From NCBI RefSeq assembly GCF_029962835.1, contig NC_080573.1, positions 38,123,001 through 38,187,000 on the forward strand: a stretch of 64,000 nt of DNA, written 5' to 3'. Positions 35,314 to 46,202 of the stretch are shown one piece after another (position 1 is the stretch's first letter; every line of letters begins with the position of its first letter). The notes below the pieces were generated by a model that saw only the letters and a list, made by a program, of their open reading frames with translations, made no database searches and was not told the origin of the DNA. This DNA is from Magnolia sinica. Taxonomy: Eukaryota > Streptophyta > Magnoliopsida > Magnoliales > Magnoliaceae. The position numbers and the translations under genes are program-made.

Positions 35314-38300
35314 TGTCACGCCCCAAGCTCGGTAACCGGACTCACAAGGAACCCGATGGCCGGTTCTGGCCGCAACAGCCTCCGTAGTACCCCATTCTCG
35401 GCTCCTGAGGTAGGTTCCGATACTGGGATCCTACAAGGAGGATTTTCATAACAATATAATCACTTCCAATTCAAGCATACCCAAGATCACAGCAAGTACA
35501 TCTGAGAATAACAAAGGCACACATCACAAAATCCACTAAAAATTTGAACTTTTACAATCATCCAAAAGGTCCAAAAGGACATACATGAGAATAAAAGGAA
35601 AAGAGAGAGAAATCAACAACACTGGAGTCCTCACTGCTCAACTCTACTCCACGCTCTGCTGCTACGGTGCCTACCTAAAGTCTCCTGCACGTATCAATCA
35701 TGCATAAGCTTATAGAAGCTTAGAGGGTGGTGTAAGTGTGTGACAATGGTGCACAGAAGAATAGTAGGAGGTATAAGGAGAGAAGCATAATCAATGAACA
35801 TATCACTAGTCTTACCAAGGCTTACCATGAATGCGATGCAATAAGTAATGAGTGCCATACCAAGGCAATGTATGAAGGGGGGCTTGTACAGCCAATGCTA
35901 ATGCGATGCAAGTAATGTCAGTGCTCATATCCAAACCATATGTCAAGTACGTTTCGAATCATAAGGAAATCACCGGGGTCCATTACACTGCTGAATGACT
36001 ACCGCTCTGCAGACCCCATACAGTCAAACGAGCGTAAGAGACCTCACTACCCGCCTGTGGACAGCCAATCACCAACAAGGCCTGAAGGTAGCGGACCCAT
36101 TTACGAGCTGGTCAGACTCAGCCTAGCAATGCCTCCTCTCACCAGGCAGGTAAGGCTACACCCCTATCCAATCGACTACACGACAGTGGGAGTCGCGGCC
36201 TAACGGTATAAGGCCCTCGTGCGCTCATGTATTCCATCCGGTCACGGCGTTGGAGCAGATCCTTAGTATCATGGAAGTTTTGGGAATCTCACCCATGGGC
36301 ATCCTATGCACCCGGTATGCTCAAGTAATATTTCCGGTGTCCACACATGTGGCCATCCACAAATGTCCCTGTGGAGGCAAGGCCCTGATGAAGCAAGGGC
36401 GGTATCCTCATGAAATGCGATGCCAATGCATGAGTCGCACACACAGATAATGCACAAGTTTCAGGCACTCAATGTGCACAAGGGGAGAAACTCCATCCCT
36501 GAATGACCACTATACAATGCAATCAATTCATACAGATGATGCATATGGGTCGCAACAATGTAAGTGTGCTACCTGTGGAATATGAAATCGTCTGTCCCAA
36601 GGAGGGTTAAGATCTAGGCACATCGACAGGTATTCTAAGAAGAAGAGAAGTCCTCTAGTGGGAGCCCGGTACTTTGAGATGACCCACAAACTAAGAGAGT
36701 CAAAATCTTAAGGAGGAACTGTCCTAGCCAGGCCCAAGGTGGGCCTTTAACCACCTATAAGGGCCTCTATGGGCCTACCTTAGGGCCACCAAGGAAGACA
36801 TCTAACCTCAACTAGGTCCCAAAAGGTAGCCTACTACATATGCAAAGAAAGGTCCAAGGCACAATCAACCCATGGCCTAGTGGACCATACACTAAGCCCA
36901 AAAACAAAAGCAACCTGGGGGGCCCTTAAGCAAGGTTAAGGCCCAACCATAAGGGTCATAGGTTCATTCATTGTGGTGGGCCTAATGGGCAGCCCATTAT
37001 CCCAACATATGAGAAATCCTTAAATTTTTAACACATGTAAGTTGGGCCTTACATCTCGGCCTAAGTATGGATTTATTATAGTGGGCAAACAAGGGCCCAA
37101 CTACTTGAGTATTTGGCCCATAAGGCCCATCACAATGACATGGTAAATATAGGACCCAAGGGTTCAATGGGCATATCAAAAGTTCCAGCCTAACCAAGGC
37201 TATAAGGCCCATACTTAACTAAGAGACTAGCCCAAGAAGAATCCTATTTGGGATGGGCCTTTAATCATACACTAATTAAGCCCAAAAAAATATAAAATTA
37301 AGATGGTAAGATACTGACATAAATCCTCCTCAAATCTAGTGGGCCATATTGCCCCAAAGAACATCTATAGGCAACAGTTAATGGGCTCAATGCCAAATTC
37401 CAGCCCACCCAAATTTCTGGGTTGGTTGGAGTTCAACATTAGAAGTATTTCTTAGTATAATTAATTCTGGATGACTCACACACATCACTGTGGGCCCCAC
37501 CAGATGAGAGAGGATATACAATACATATATGAAATGGGCCAGACTGTTAGAATGCAAGCCCAGCAGTAGCCTAAGGTAGGGATGTCCCATGTGTAGGCAG
37601 TCCTATGGGCCTGGGGTATATGGCCCAAAAATCCACCTAATGTGTTCTAATTGAATAAAAAGGGGGCAAGTATGATCAATCCCCTAAGGACCCTACATGG
37701 ATGGGTGGTGGGACATTCAACACATCGAGGTGGGCCTACGAAGCAGGCTAGATGCCCCAGCCTGGGCGTCCCTGCCTAGCAGACCACTTCCAGCCATACC
37801 ACGGGCAACTCAAATGTATTTTGGATCTGAAATTTTACAAAGTGATACTTCCATAGGTGACCTACACCCCCACAAAATTTCAAGATTTTTGGACACTTAT
37901 AAATATTTTAATTTATTTAAATAAAATAGACTGTCCAGAAAATCGGACTGACCTGGACGTCCCAACGTGGTGGGCCAGTCCGGCCCTTGCCACGGTGTAC
38001 ACAGAGGTCCATTGGCCCTGAAATTTGGTAAGTGGGTCCTAGAATGGGTGGAACATATCTCCACAAAATTTCAGAATTTTTAGACATATATTTTTATTTT
38101 AATTTATTTAAAGAAATCAATCTGTCCTAAAAATCGGACTGATCTGGACACCGTATTGTAATGGGCCAGTCCAGCCACCACCATGGTGTGTACAGGTGTC
38201 CATTGGCCCCAAAATTTTGTAGGTGGGTCCTACCATAAGTGAACCACCTCTCTGTAAAATTTTATGATTTTTGGATACTCATAAATATTTTAATTAAATT

Positions 38301-40072
38301 AAGAATTTCAATCTGTCCAGGAAGGGATGTTGCTGTCCATGCATTGTTTACCCAATAAGGTGGGCCCAACCTTCATCCAAGAGGGGAAAAATGGAGGTTT
38401 AGTATTTTCTTCATAAAATAAGGTAAGGTGGGGTCCATAAAAGTGGCCCATCCTTCAGAGAAACCAAGCTCAAGTGTATGTTTTCCCTCCATACATGTGG
38501 GTTGGACAGCCCAACAAGGTGGACCGCCCACCCCTATGGGCCTCCTTTTTGGGTACCATATCATGGACCATCTGAGGTATGACCCATCACACCTCATGGT
38601 GGGGTCCACACCTTCTCATTACACTCCATACTTATAAAGAAAATGATGACAATCATGATCCAAAAATCCATGCCAAAGATTGAACATGACAATCCATGCA
38701 ACAGTCCAAGTTTTTGGACAGCAATACATGGCTGGACACATCAGCCTATATCTCAATAATCTCAGCCATAAAAAGGGTGTGTGGCCTTCCTCAGTGGGCC
38801 CCACATAAGTTCAAATCACATACTAGAACTAGGACACTTGCATGCATTTGATTAAGGTGTCCGATGATCATGGAGTTAGGTGATAAGAGCATCCCACCTT
38901 GCTGGATTTTTATTTTTATTTATTTTGGGACATCCAAGGCCCACTATAAATGGGCCACACACACACTATCATCCATACATCAGAGAAAAGAGAAGAAGGA
39001 AATAGAGTAATCCGGCCATGGGGGTAGGGCCCCGCCACTAGTGGGCCCTCCCAAGAGTGAATCATACCCATACAACTACATTGATTTTACATGCAACATA
39101 AAATCACTACATGCATGATATATAATTGTTATGGATGGTTGGGATGCCATCCCAACATGATCCTTAGGGTCTAGATGACCTTAAGATGGAGTGGATTATA
39201 AAATACATCATGATGGGGTCCATGGAGAATGGCCTCATCATGGATCATGACATGCATGTAGGATGGGCCAAAGGGCCACATCCATGGGATCAAATGGGAT
39301 CCCCACCATGGATTGGTGGGTCCCATATGATCCATCTAGAAAGAAAAAGATCAAAGGTTAGAAAATAAGATCAACAATTATAATCACCCACCTTGAATCT
39401 TCAAGCTACCACCAACACTAGGTACTCCAAGCTCCAAGCTTAAAGGTTCAATGGTCAAGATGAGTTTGTGATGGCTAGATGGAGGAAGAAAGGAAGGGAA
39501 AGTTGCTGGAAATTGGGAGAGGGAGGGCTGGAAATTCTTCCATGAAAGAGGAAAATGAGAGAATGAAGGAGGAGAGAGAGAAAGGAAAGGTTGTAGGGGA
39601 GTCATCATTACTCTCCCTCCTTGGTTAGAGAAAGAAATCATAACCTATGGTGATACAAACAATGCTTGCTAGGGTAGGTTAGGTGTGGGTAGTGTTTAGG
39701 ATGGGTAGTGTTTATTCCATGGGAATTGTAGTGTGTGTGGGTGGTGTGCATGGGAACTTGTGCACGAGAGTGGTCCATATGCTTTTGTACAAAAAGTGGG
39801 CCACATGATGAAATGCTCACAACTTTTGATCTATAAGTCGGATGGACTCACAAGACGCGTCGTTGGAACTGCGGCGATGATGCGGTTACAATGGCATAGG
39901 TCTCAACTCGATCCGAGTCGAGTCTTTATGACTGGGCTCACAGATGACTGTAAACACTATCTAAGGGTCACGGATCACCGAGATTCGATCAGTAGGACCG
40001 TGGGATCAAGATGGACGGAATGCATACTCACACGCACACATGCACACATACGAACTCGGGTCGGGTCTCACA
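35314..40072 (-). repeat. 5' LTR of the Tekay-like element
   Basis: 4,759 bp with intact ends TGTCACGCCCC (35314) and GGGTCTCACA (40072), in minus orientation TGTGAGACCC...GGGCGTGACA. Nearly identical with 25533-30254 between ~37330 and ~39830. More differences appear in the first ~1.9 kb and the last ~240 bp, many of them C/T or G/A changes at CG sites. Confidence 0.92.
37827..38325. repeat. Tandem repeat of ~191 bp inside the second LTR
   Basis: Same array as 28011-28510, with the same unit boundaries. One visible difference is the AT tract in the second unit (TATATTTTTATTTT in place of TATATAAATATTTT). Confidence 0.8.
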
Positions 40073-40089
40073 GTATCTCCTTTTTTTCC

Positions 40090-40103
40090 TAGTAACGGCG
40101 CCA
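40090..40103 (-). other. Primer binding site of the Athila-like element
   Basis: Minus-strand TGGCGCCGTTACTA, close to the tRNA-Asp-type PBS TGGCGCCGTTGCC used by Athila/Tat elements; six bases inside the LTR end. The Tekay-like element ends only 17 bp away at 40072. Confidence 0.8.
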
Positions 40104-40844
40104 AAAACTTGTTCACAACCCCAAGTGTAGGGTTACGATGTGGTAATAACTTGGTGAGACCGAAGTCAAATCCACAGGAACTAAACTTGTACGTATTATG
40201 AAAATAACTAGAACTAGAACTAGAAGAAGATCTAAATATGGTCCATAATCAAAAGGGAACTAGGGTGCCAAGGATCCACTTGTAGGTATCAGGATGCTAC
40301 ATTACTTGATTCAAGGAACACAATTAGAATTGGAGTCCTATCCTATCCAATTGGAAGATAAATTAATTAAATCAAATATATAAACTTTTGATTGATCAAT
40401 CCTCAATGAAGGAGTATTGTGAGGATTAGAAGGGATTACATCACCCTACCATGCCCAAGAGACGATGGTGAACAACAGGATTTACCAATCTCACAATCTC
40501 AAAACAGAAAAATAAGATATCCAAAGCTATCACAACATCTATTGTAATTTGAGTCACAATAAATCATAGAAAACTGAAAATATTCCTTTAATATCAAACT
40601 AGAAATCAATAAGGTTCAAGAAAAATAAGAATCAAAGCAAGAAAAATATCCCAACATGCTACAAGCTTTACCTCTTAGCCCTAGTTAAGAGGTTTAGCCA
40701 ACCATAGACATGATTGGATCTAAAACCATAAAAGAAAGCATTAAAAATAGAAAAGGAAAGAAGAAAAACTCTTGGGAGGCTGCTCCACCCTTTGGATCTG
40801 CTTCTTAAAACCTAATTCATGTTTAAAAGTCCTTGGAAAACTCA

Positions 40845-40852
40845 TATTTATA
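40845..40852 (-). promoter_or_regulatory. Probable LTR TATA box
   Basis: Minus-strand AAGTTATAAATATGAG, at the position matching 17971-17978 in the other LTR. In this 5' LTR it would drive the Athila transcript. Confidence 0.6.
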
Positions 40853-40916
40853 ACTTTGTCCATCTAATTTTAGAAAACCGCCTCAAATTTATGCACTCCG
40901 CGTAATTCTGCGTAAC

Positions 40917-41260
40917 GCATTCGATGTCATTGAAGAGCCTTCTATGTTATCGAACATAACTTGAATCCGGAAGTCACGCCTTTCGCATTGCGTAACGCCT
41001 TTCACACTATGTAACTCTTCATGCCATTGAACATACCTTCGATGTCATTGAACTACTTTCGATGAATCAAGAATGTGTCCAGAGTGTTCCAGCAAGTTGT
41101 TCTAAAAATCCACAAAAATCTTGATGTCATCGAGCAGGTCTTTGAGCAATCGAACAAGTCTTTGATGTCATCGAGAACTGTATACAATTTGTCTAGCAAC
41201 AAAACTTGATTTTCTGTAATTCTTCGATGTCATCGACAAGTGGTCGATGACATAGACGGT
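40917..41260 (-). repeat. CGATGTCATCG word array, shorter version
   Basis: About eight recognisable words (TCGATGTCATTGA, TTGATGTCATCGA, TCGATGTCATCGAC, TCGATGACATAGAC and others). Compared with 18046-18460 it lacks at least two blocks that each contain complete words. Confidence 0.7.
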
Positions 41261-41551
41261 GAAGTTCAGATTCTGTGAATTTCTGCACTTTGCACTTTCG
41301 ACTTTCTTCTTTCTCCACTTGGTTTCCTTGGATCTTGGGGTCTTGAAATCTTCATTCTTGGTCTCCTAAGATCGATTTCTTGCCTTGGTGATTCTCGAGC
41401 ATTAAATCCATGCTTCTAATATTATTTTCAATCCAAGCTCTTAGATTCACGTCGCAATACAAACATGTATAAAATATACCCATTAAGAATTATCATGTTT
41501 ATAAAACCAAGACATAAACAGGGGGAAATATGCAATATTTGACACTCAACA

Positions 41552-41556
41552 ATATT
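41552..41556. other. Target-site duplication ATATT, right copy
   Basis: Follows the LTR terminus CTCAACA directly and equals 17202-17206. From here the plus-strand copia continues (GGATTATGTATTG...). Confidence 0.85.
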
Positions 41557-42007
41557 GGATTATGTATTGTTAAATAATTATTTTATTTCTTTTTATGCAT
41601 TTATGTTTATGTTTATTTTTTTATAATAAATTGCAGGAAATTGAAAATAAAATATTAATAAAAATTAAAAATAAAAAAATTTCAAGTTTTTCTGGATTTT
41701 TCGACCAGTCGAGCACGGGCTCGGGCTAGCCGAAGATCGTGCGGATTTGACTCAAAAAGGGAAAAATTCCCAAATTCCTTTCATTCTACATTTTCTTCCT
41801 CGGCTAGCCGGTGCCTCATTTGACCAACCCATCTTCTAAACTCACTTGTAAGTGATTTATTTTTATATTTCTTCTAGTATTTAGTAGTCTCATGCTAGAT
41901 AATCATATTTGAGTAGATTTTTCATCATTTGAAACACTTTTTGTTGTGAGTTTTAATTCAAATCTGTCTACTCTTTTTCTTTGATATTTTTCTTGTGCAA
42001 TCTGATA
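41557..42007 (+). promoter_or_regulatory. Leader of the copia extra ORF: word cluster and splice donor
   Basis: At 41700-41825 lie CGACCAGTCGAG, CGGGCTAGCCGAAG and CGGCTAGCCGG, words of the LTR type. GTAAGT follows at 41848-41853, conserved in the minus copy, then ~155 nt of AT- and T-rich sequence before ATGGAG at 42008. The arrangement fits a separate promoter and a leader intron, but the acceptor AG is not evident (TTCTTGTGCAATCTGATATG). Confidence 0.5.
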
Positions 42008-43135
42008 TGGAGCATAAAACTAAGAAAATGGCTCACAAGAATCGTACCGGTTCATCTTCTAAATCAACCCCTCTTGGTGTACAGACACGACGGACACCGG
42101 AGGTTGATCTAGATTATGTTTGGGACTTTCGCATAAGAGACATAATCATAGAAAAATCTGCAACTTAGACCACATTGCTGGGTTTGGTCTTGTTCCAATT
42201 CTCTTCGAGGTTAGATGGGAACACATCTTGAGTTGGGGTAGAATGGCTTACCGCTTCATAGTGTAGGGCATGTATGCGTCCATATGTGATGTTTCACTTG
42301 AGAATTTGACATTCTCAATTAAATTTGTTGAAGAAACATTCACAATAACGCCACATGTTATTTTTACATTGATGGATATAGTTGTTGCGGATGATGGAAT
42401 ACCAATTGCCACATTGTCAGAGAAGATATCGAACTCTGAAAAACAAACCATTACTCGTAAATTATGTCACTTTAATGCTGAATGGCGATCGGGTAATGCC
42501 CTTCCCGCTAACCAAATGCTTCTAAAATACCACGTATTGCATCGGATTTTCACATCTAACGTATATCCTCAAGCCGGGAATAAGACTGATCTTACTCCCT
42601 TCATACTTAGAGTATTTTACTTCGTTGTATCAAGTATTTATGTCTATCTGCCTTAATCTGTTACATCATCATTCAGTTTCGCTTGAATTTCAAGCACGGT
42701 TCAATTCCCTTTACTTGTCTCATGACTTGCATTGCATTTCACTACAATATTCAAATTCCTACATATGAGGCACATGAATCTGAACTCTCCTTTAACAACT
42801 TAAATCTGAATATGATGAACCTCACTCCTCTTCCTGGAAAAAATGAAGAAGAAGAGGAAGCACAACCAGCTGCAGATACTACAATGGAAGAAATTTTTAA
42901 TGAGTTGGACAATTTAGATGATCTATGTGATTTCGACTACCATCCCTCTCAGTTTGATGAGAGACTTACTACTCTGGAGAAGAAAGTGGAGTCCTTGCAT
43001 GTATCGCAAGCTTCATTAGCCCAAACCCAAAAGTCTACAATGAAGTACATAAAGAAGTACTTCCATCGCATCAACTGGAGTTTGAGGCTAAATGATCCCT
43101 CGATGCCCGTTCCTTCTTCCTCTTGCTCAGATTAA
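42008..43135 (+). pseudogene. Extra ORF of the plus-strand copia (plant transposon-protein-like)
   Basis: From ATGGAG at 42008 the frame gives a basic N-terminus (MEHKTKKMAHKNRTGSSSK), then DLDYVWDFRIRDIIIEKSAT and a stop. It continues after further breaks as 42270-42656 (MYASICDVSLENLTFSIKF, ITRKLCHFNAEWRSGNALPA) and 42683-43135 (acidic linker with EEEEE, coiled coil VSQASLAQTQKSTMKY, Ser-rich end). Clearly homologous along its whole length with 4143-5278 on the other strand. It lies between RNase H and the PPT, the place of additional or env-like ORFs. No convincing signal peptide or transmembrane anchor is seen. Function unknown. Confidence 0.75.
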
Positions 43136-43421
43136 TTTAGATTTTCTTTATTTTTCAGACTTATGTTGGTTCTGTACTAAAACCCTATTTTGTGTTTGTC
43201 TTGGTACTTTGGATACTTTTGCTAGACACTTGCCTTTTTTATTGATGATTTCATATGCTATGGAATGTATGAAATGAATGCGATGCTATGTGTATGGAAT
43301 TCTATATGTGTATTTCACAGGGGGAGTGCTAGTTGAAGGTTACGAGAAGATTACAAGACTTCAAAAGATGTGGGTGATTGCATATTTGTAATGTTAAGTG
43401 TTTTGTTTTGTCACGAAATAG
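43136..43421 (+). other. Sequence between extra ORF and polypurine tract
   Basis: T-rich 3' untranslated-like sequence with no gene. It ends with TGTTTTGTCACGAAATAGAT before the PPT, a block shared with the minus copy. Confidence 0.5.
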
Positions 43422-43435
43422 ATAAAGGGGGAGAT
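43422..43435 (+). other. Polypurine tract of the plus-strand copia
   Basis: ATAAAGGGGGAGAT directly before the LTR start TGTAACTGCT. Confidence 0.8.
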
Positions 43436-43799
43436 TGTAACTGCTAGGATGTTGATCACACATAAGTTGTTAAATTTCGTAAAGACAAAACCACTTCAAA
43501 GTAGATCTTCAAAGATCGGTCTATATTCAAGAGAAGATCAAACTCAAGATCAATGTTTGTTCAAAAGAAGGTCAAGCTCAAGATCAGTCTATGTTCAAGA
43601 AAGGATCAAGCTCAAGATTGGTGAACTAATATTCAAGATGAAGTCTGAGACAAAGTTCGAGTTTGAGACTAAGTTCAAGCCAAAGAAAATCAGATATTTG
43701 ATATATATTAGGTGGTATAAAACCCTAAAAAGACCTTAGGACTAAGTACTTTCAAAATTATTTAATTATGAATTTTTTTCACTTATTTTTTTTTTAGAA

Positions 43800-44095
43800 T
43801 TTGACCAGCCTAACTTTTGGTTTGGCCAGCCCAACTTCAAGCCCGAATCGAATAACAACTTTTGTTGTAAATTCGGCTAGCCCGGGTTTTGGTTTGACTA
43901 GCCCGAGCTTGAAATTCGGCCAGCCTGAGAAAGTTCGGGTCAAATTTCAGCAGCATCAACTTTTGAATTTTAGGAGAATTCGGCCAGCCAAATTTTGGAT
44001 AATCCTTATGCTGTGCAATTTGAAATCTGTTGAATTGAATTCGGTAAACTCGAGCTACTCGAAGTCTATCTCGGGCTAGCTGAAGTTCTAAATTC
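43800..44095 (+). promoter_or_regulatory. Cluster of GGCTAGCC-type words in U3
   Basis: About nine words, among them TTCGGCTAGCCC, TTGACTAGCCCG, TTCGGCCAGCC and TCGGGCTAGCTGAAG, spaced 15-45 bp. The cluster ends 7 bp before the TATA box. Many are separated from a perfect CGGCTAGCCG by one base. Confidence 0.6.
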
Positions 44096-44101
44096 TTTGC
44101 C

Positions 44102-44109
44102 TATAAATT
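44102..44109 (+). promoter_or_regulatory. Probable LTR TATA box
   Basis: TTTGCCTATAAATTGAG. It is the same block as in the minus copy (2899-2906); in the LTR fragment at 785-2003 it has decayed to CCTAAAAATTGAG. Confidence 0.65.
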
Positions 44110-45022
44110 GAGTTCTTCTCTCATTCCGAATTACACAAGTTAATCATCAAAATTCTTCTGCAAAAAAGAAATAAGCTCAAGTTATTAGCAAGTTATTGGA
44201 CGGTATTTATAATTTATGTAAATAACGTTTTCAATTCCTTTTAGTCTCAGATCTTTCAAGTTTAAATCTAAGAGAGTAAACTATACTCCTCTTTGAGATC
44301 TAAGAGAATTGAATTAAGTAGCTTTTGGGTTTAACATAATTAAAATAAATAGAACCCTAGACCCTTTCTATTTAACTGAACACGGAACCATCTACATTCA
44401 AGAAAGAGGTCCTTCTGCTACAAGATTCTGCTACATCTTATACGTTGAAGATAAGTATACCTTCTATAAACTCTTTTTAGGTTTTTCTGAGATTTCCTGT
44501 AAAAATCTCAGTTAAGGTTTTGTCTGAGATAGCCTGGTAAAATCTCAGTTTGGGTTTTTATTGTGATAGCCTATGAAAATCACAATGAATTGTAGCAGGT
44601 TATTAAAGTGATCCTGTGAAAACTTTTTCATAGTGAAAGCCAAATTTACGAGGGAAGTAATTTTGGGAGTAAAGTAGGTGTGGTTGTTTTTAAAGCACCG
44701 AACCACTATAATTCTTTATGTCATGTGGTGAATGCTTTATTTATTTTGGTGGATTGAATGTATTTAATTTCAGTTGTGTGGTGAATGTTGTAATTCTTTA
44801 ATTAACTCTTGCAAGTTTGAGGTTTTGATTTTAAAGAAATTCATGAAATAAGAATGTCTTGCCTAAAACTTTAGGTGCAGGTTGTCCTACAAATTATTTC
44901 GAATCAAGGTTTCAATACTCAAATAAATGAGATCTTTGTTTTATTTACATATTCAGCATTTGTTTCGATTATTTGGCATTATCCTATTCATCCCCCCAGG
45001 ACATCGTAAACTCTCCTTTTCA

Positions 45023-46143
45023 CCTTTTGTTGAGTAGTTCTTTGCAGGCTAGCGACTTTCTCAGCGTTGGAGTATTTCCGGACTCTATTGAGTAGTTCGG
45101 TCATCGTCGTAGGAGGGTTTTTATTGAGTGAAAAAAGAAACCTTCATTTTCTTAGGCCTCCCATCATGGTAGTTAGAGTATTCTCCTCTTAATGTGCTGC
45201 ACATGCATCGTTTCCAAGTTGAAACACTCGATATAGTCTTTCAGTAGGTCGCCTTCTTTCTGAACTATATTAAGGAGGTGAGAAGAGGGCTTTAGGCTTT
45301 CCTTTCCCCCAATAAAGTTAGTGATGAAGGCTTTGCTGAGCTGTGTGAAGGAGCTGATCGATCGTGGCTTCAATTGTCGGAACCATTTCTGAGCTGCTCC
45401 AGGCAAGGTTAGTGAAAATGCACGGCACATGATATTAGTTGATGAGCCGTGCAATTCCATCCAAGCCCTGAAGGATTCTAAGTGCTTGGCCGGGTTAGAG
45501 ATTCTGGAGTATAAGGTGATCTGAGGCATGCGAAACCTTAGCAAGAGCTGTGCATGCATGATGTCGGCGGTGAATGGAGGCTCGGTCTCCTCTAGTATTG
45601 CTTTCACCGAGGTCAGGACATTCGAGCGGTAGGCCTGCTGGATGTGTCGTTGAGTTCGGCTTCCCACGTATCTTCGCTCTCAACTATTACTTCGGCCTCT
45701 GCCTTGGGAATTTTACTGCGTTTCTTTTTCTCCAATTCGTGGCATATGTTAGATGCAGCCAACATCGCGATGCTTGAAATATGGGAGGGTGGTGGTTTTG
45801 AGGTTTCGACCTGCTTGCTCCTTTGAGAGCCAGTAGATACCTCGGACTAGGAGGGTAGTTCTGTAGTCGCTCTTTTTGAAGCTTGTCTAGTCTTTTGGAC
45901 GGGATGAGGTTGCAACTACTCCAATAGTCGCTTCATTGAATTCAAGTTTTTATTCGGAATCTCAACTTGTTGTTCGAGGCAGACGAGCTAGCCTCCCTTG
46001 CGCTTAGACCACTGCATTGGTCCTGCGAGCACAGAGTTAGCCTGAATTTGAGACGAGGAATCCCGTTGGCTAGCAGACTGCTCTAGTGGGGTGAGATCAG
46101 GGGCAGTGGCAGAGGGGGCAGTCTTTTTTTGCCCTTTTGCCAT
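45023..46143 (-). pseudogene. Tat-like gag, truncated
   Basis: Probable start ATG at 46143 (MAKGQKKTAPSATAPDLT). The core, 45173-45667, has PFTADIMHAQLLLRFRMPQI, NPAKHLESFRAWMELHG, FSLTLPGAAQKWFRQLKPRS and FITNFIGGKESLKPSSHLLN, which match the gag of Tat/Ogre-type gypsy elements. A further piece, in another frame at 45030-45110, reads MTELLNRVRKYSNAEKVAS-like sequence. Frameshifts near 45500-45680 and between 45700 and 45990. Cut off by the copia LTR at 45022. Confidence 0.82.
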
Positions 46144-46182
46144 TATTGAGCCCGAAGAGATGAGAACGACTTTCGATGTTGA

Positions 46183-46199
46183 TCCCACAAACGACGCCA
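46183..46199 (-). other. Primer binding site of the Tat-like element
   Basis: Minus-strand TGGCGTCGTTTGTGGGA, three bases inside the LTR terminus; close to the TGGCGCCGTCTGTGGGA type of Tat elements. Confidence 0.8.
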
Positions 46200-46202
46200 A
46201 AT

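Larger units (their letters stand above)
25533..40072 (-). mobile_element. Ty3/gypsy Tekay/Del-like chromovirus, minus strand, ~14.5 kb
   Basis: LTRs of ~4.7 kb (25533-30254 and 35314-40072) flank a short ~5-kb internal region with gag, protease, RT, RNase H, integrase and chromodomain on the minus strand. RT and chromodomain phrases are those of the Tekay (Del) clade. LTRs are strikingly similar over their central ~2.5 kb, so this is the youngest insertion here, consistent with its innermost position. The internal coding region is nevertheless split over several frames, so this copy is probably not autonomous. GC content is higher than in the surrounding elements. Confidence 0.9.
17207..41551 (-). 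mobile_element. Ty3/gypsy Athila-like element, minus strand, itself split
   Basis: 3' LTR 17207-18750, internal region to ~25532 and 40073-40109, 5' LTR 40110-41551; flanked by ATATT on both sides. Order on the minus strand: PBS complementary to tRNA-Asp-type sequence, gag, protease, RT, RNase H, integrase, then a spacer. The RT and RT-RNase H phrases (VFMDDFSLF-type, EKYHFMVPKGIVLEH) and the PBS are those of the Athila clade. Genes are interrupted by stops. The Tekay-like element 25533-40072 lies inside, just next to the PBS. Confidence 0.88.
40110..41551 (-). repeat. 5' LTR of the Athila-like element
   Basis: About 1,442 bp, TGTTCACAACCCC to GACACTCAACA. Aligns with 17207-18750 over its whole length, with many substitutions and several indels. 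Carries a TATA box at 40845-40852 and a shortened CGATGTCATCGA array at about 40917-41260. Confidence 0.9.
11129..45022 (+). mobile_element. Ty1/copia element, Sirevirus-like, plus strand, split by a nested insertion
   Basis: Parts: truncated 5' LTR (to 12341), PBS (12344), gag, PR, INT, RT/RH up to 17206; then the Athila-like insertion 17207-41551; then, from 41552, the leader and extra ORF, PPT and a full 3' LTR (43436-45022). Continuity across the insertion is shown by the minus copy, where GCATGATATTGG runs on without a break; here it is split after GCATGATATT. The element sits inside the Tat-like gag at 45023. Related to, but a different subfamily from, the minus-strand copy. Confidence 0.88.
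43436..45022 (+). repeat. 3' LTR of the plus-strand copia
   Basis: 1,587 bp, TGTAACTGCT to CTCTCCTTTTCA. U3 has a direct-repeat stretch of AAGATCAAGCTCAAGAT type (43490-43640) and palindromic words (43800-44095: GGCTAGCC, GGCCAGCC, CGGGCTAGCTGAAG). TATA follows at 44102. The right end abuts the Tat-like gag. Confidence 0.9.
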
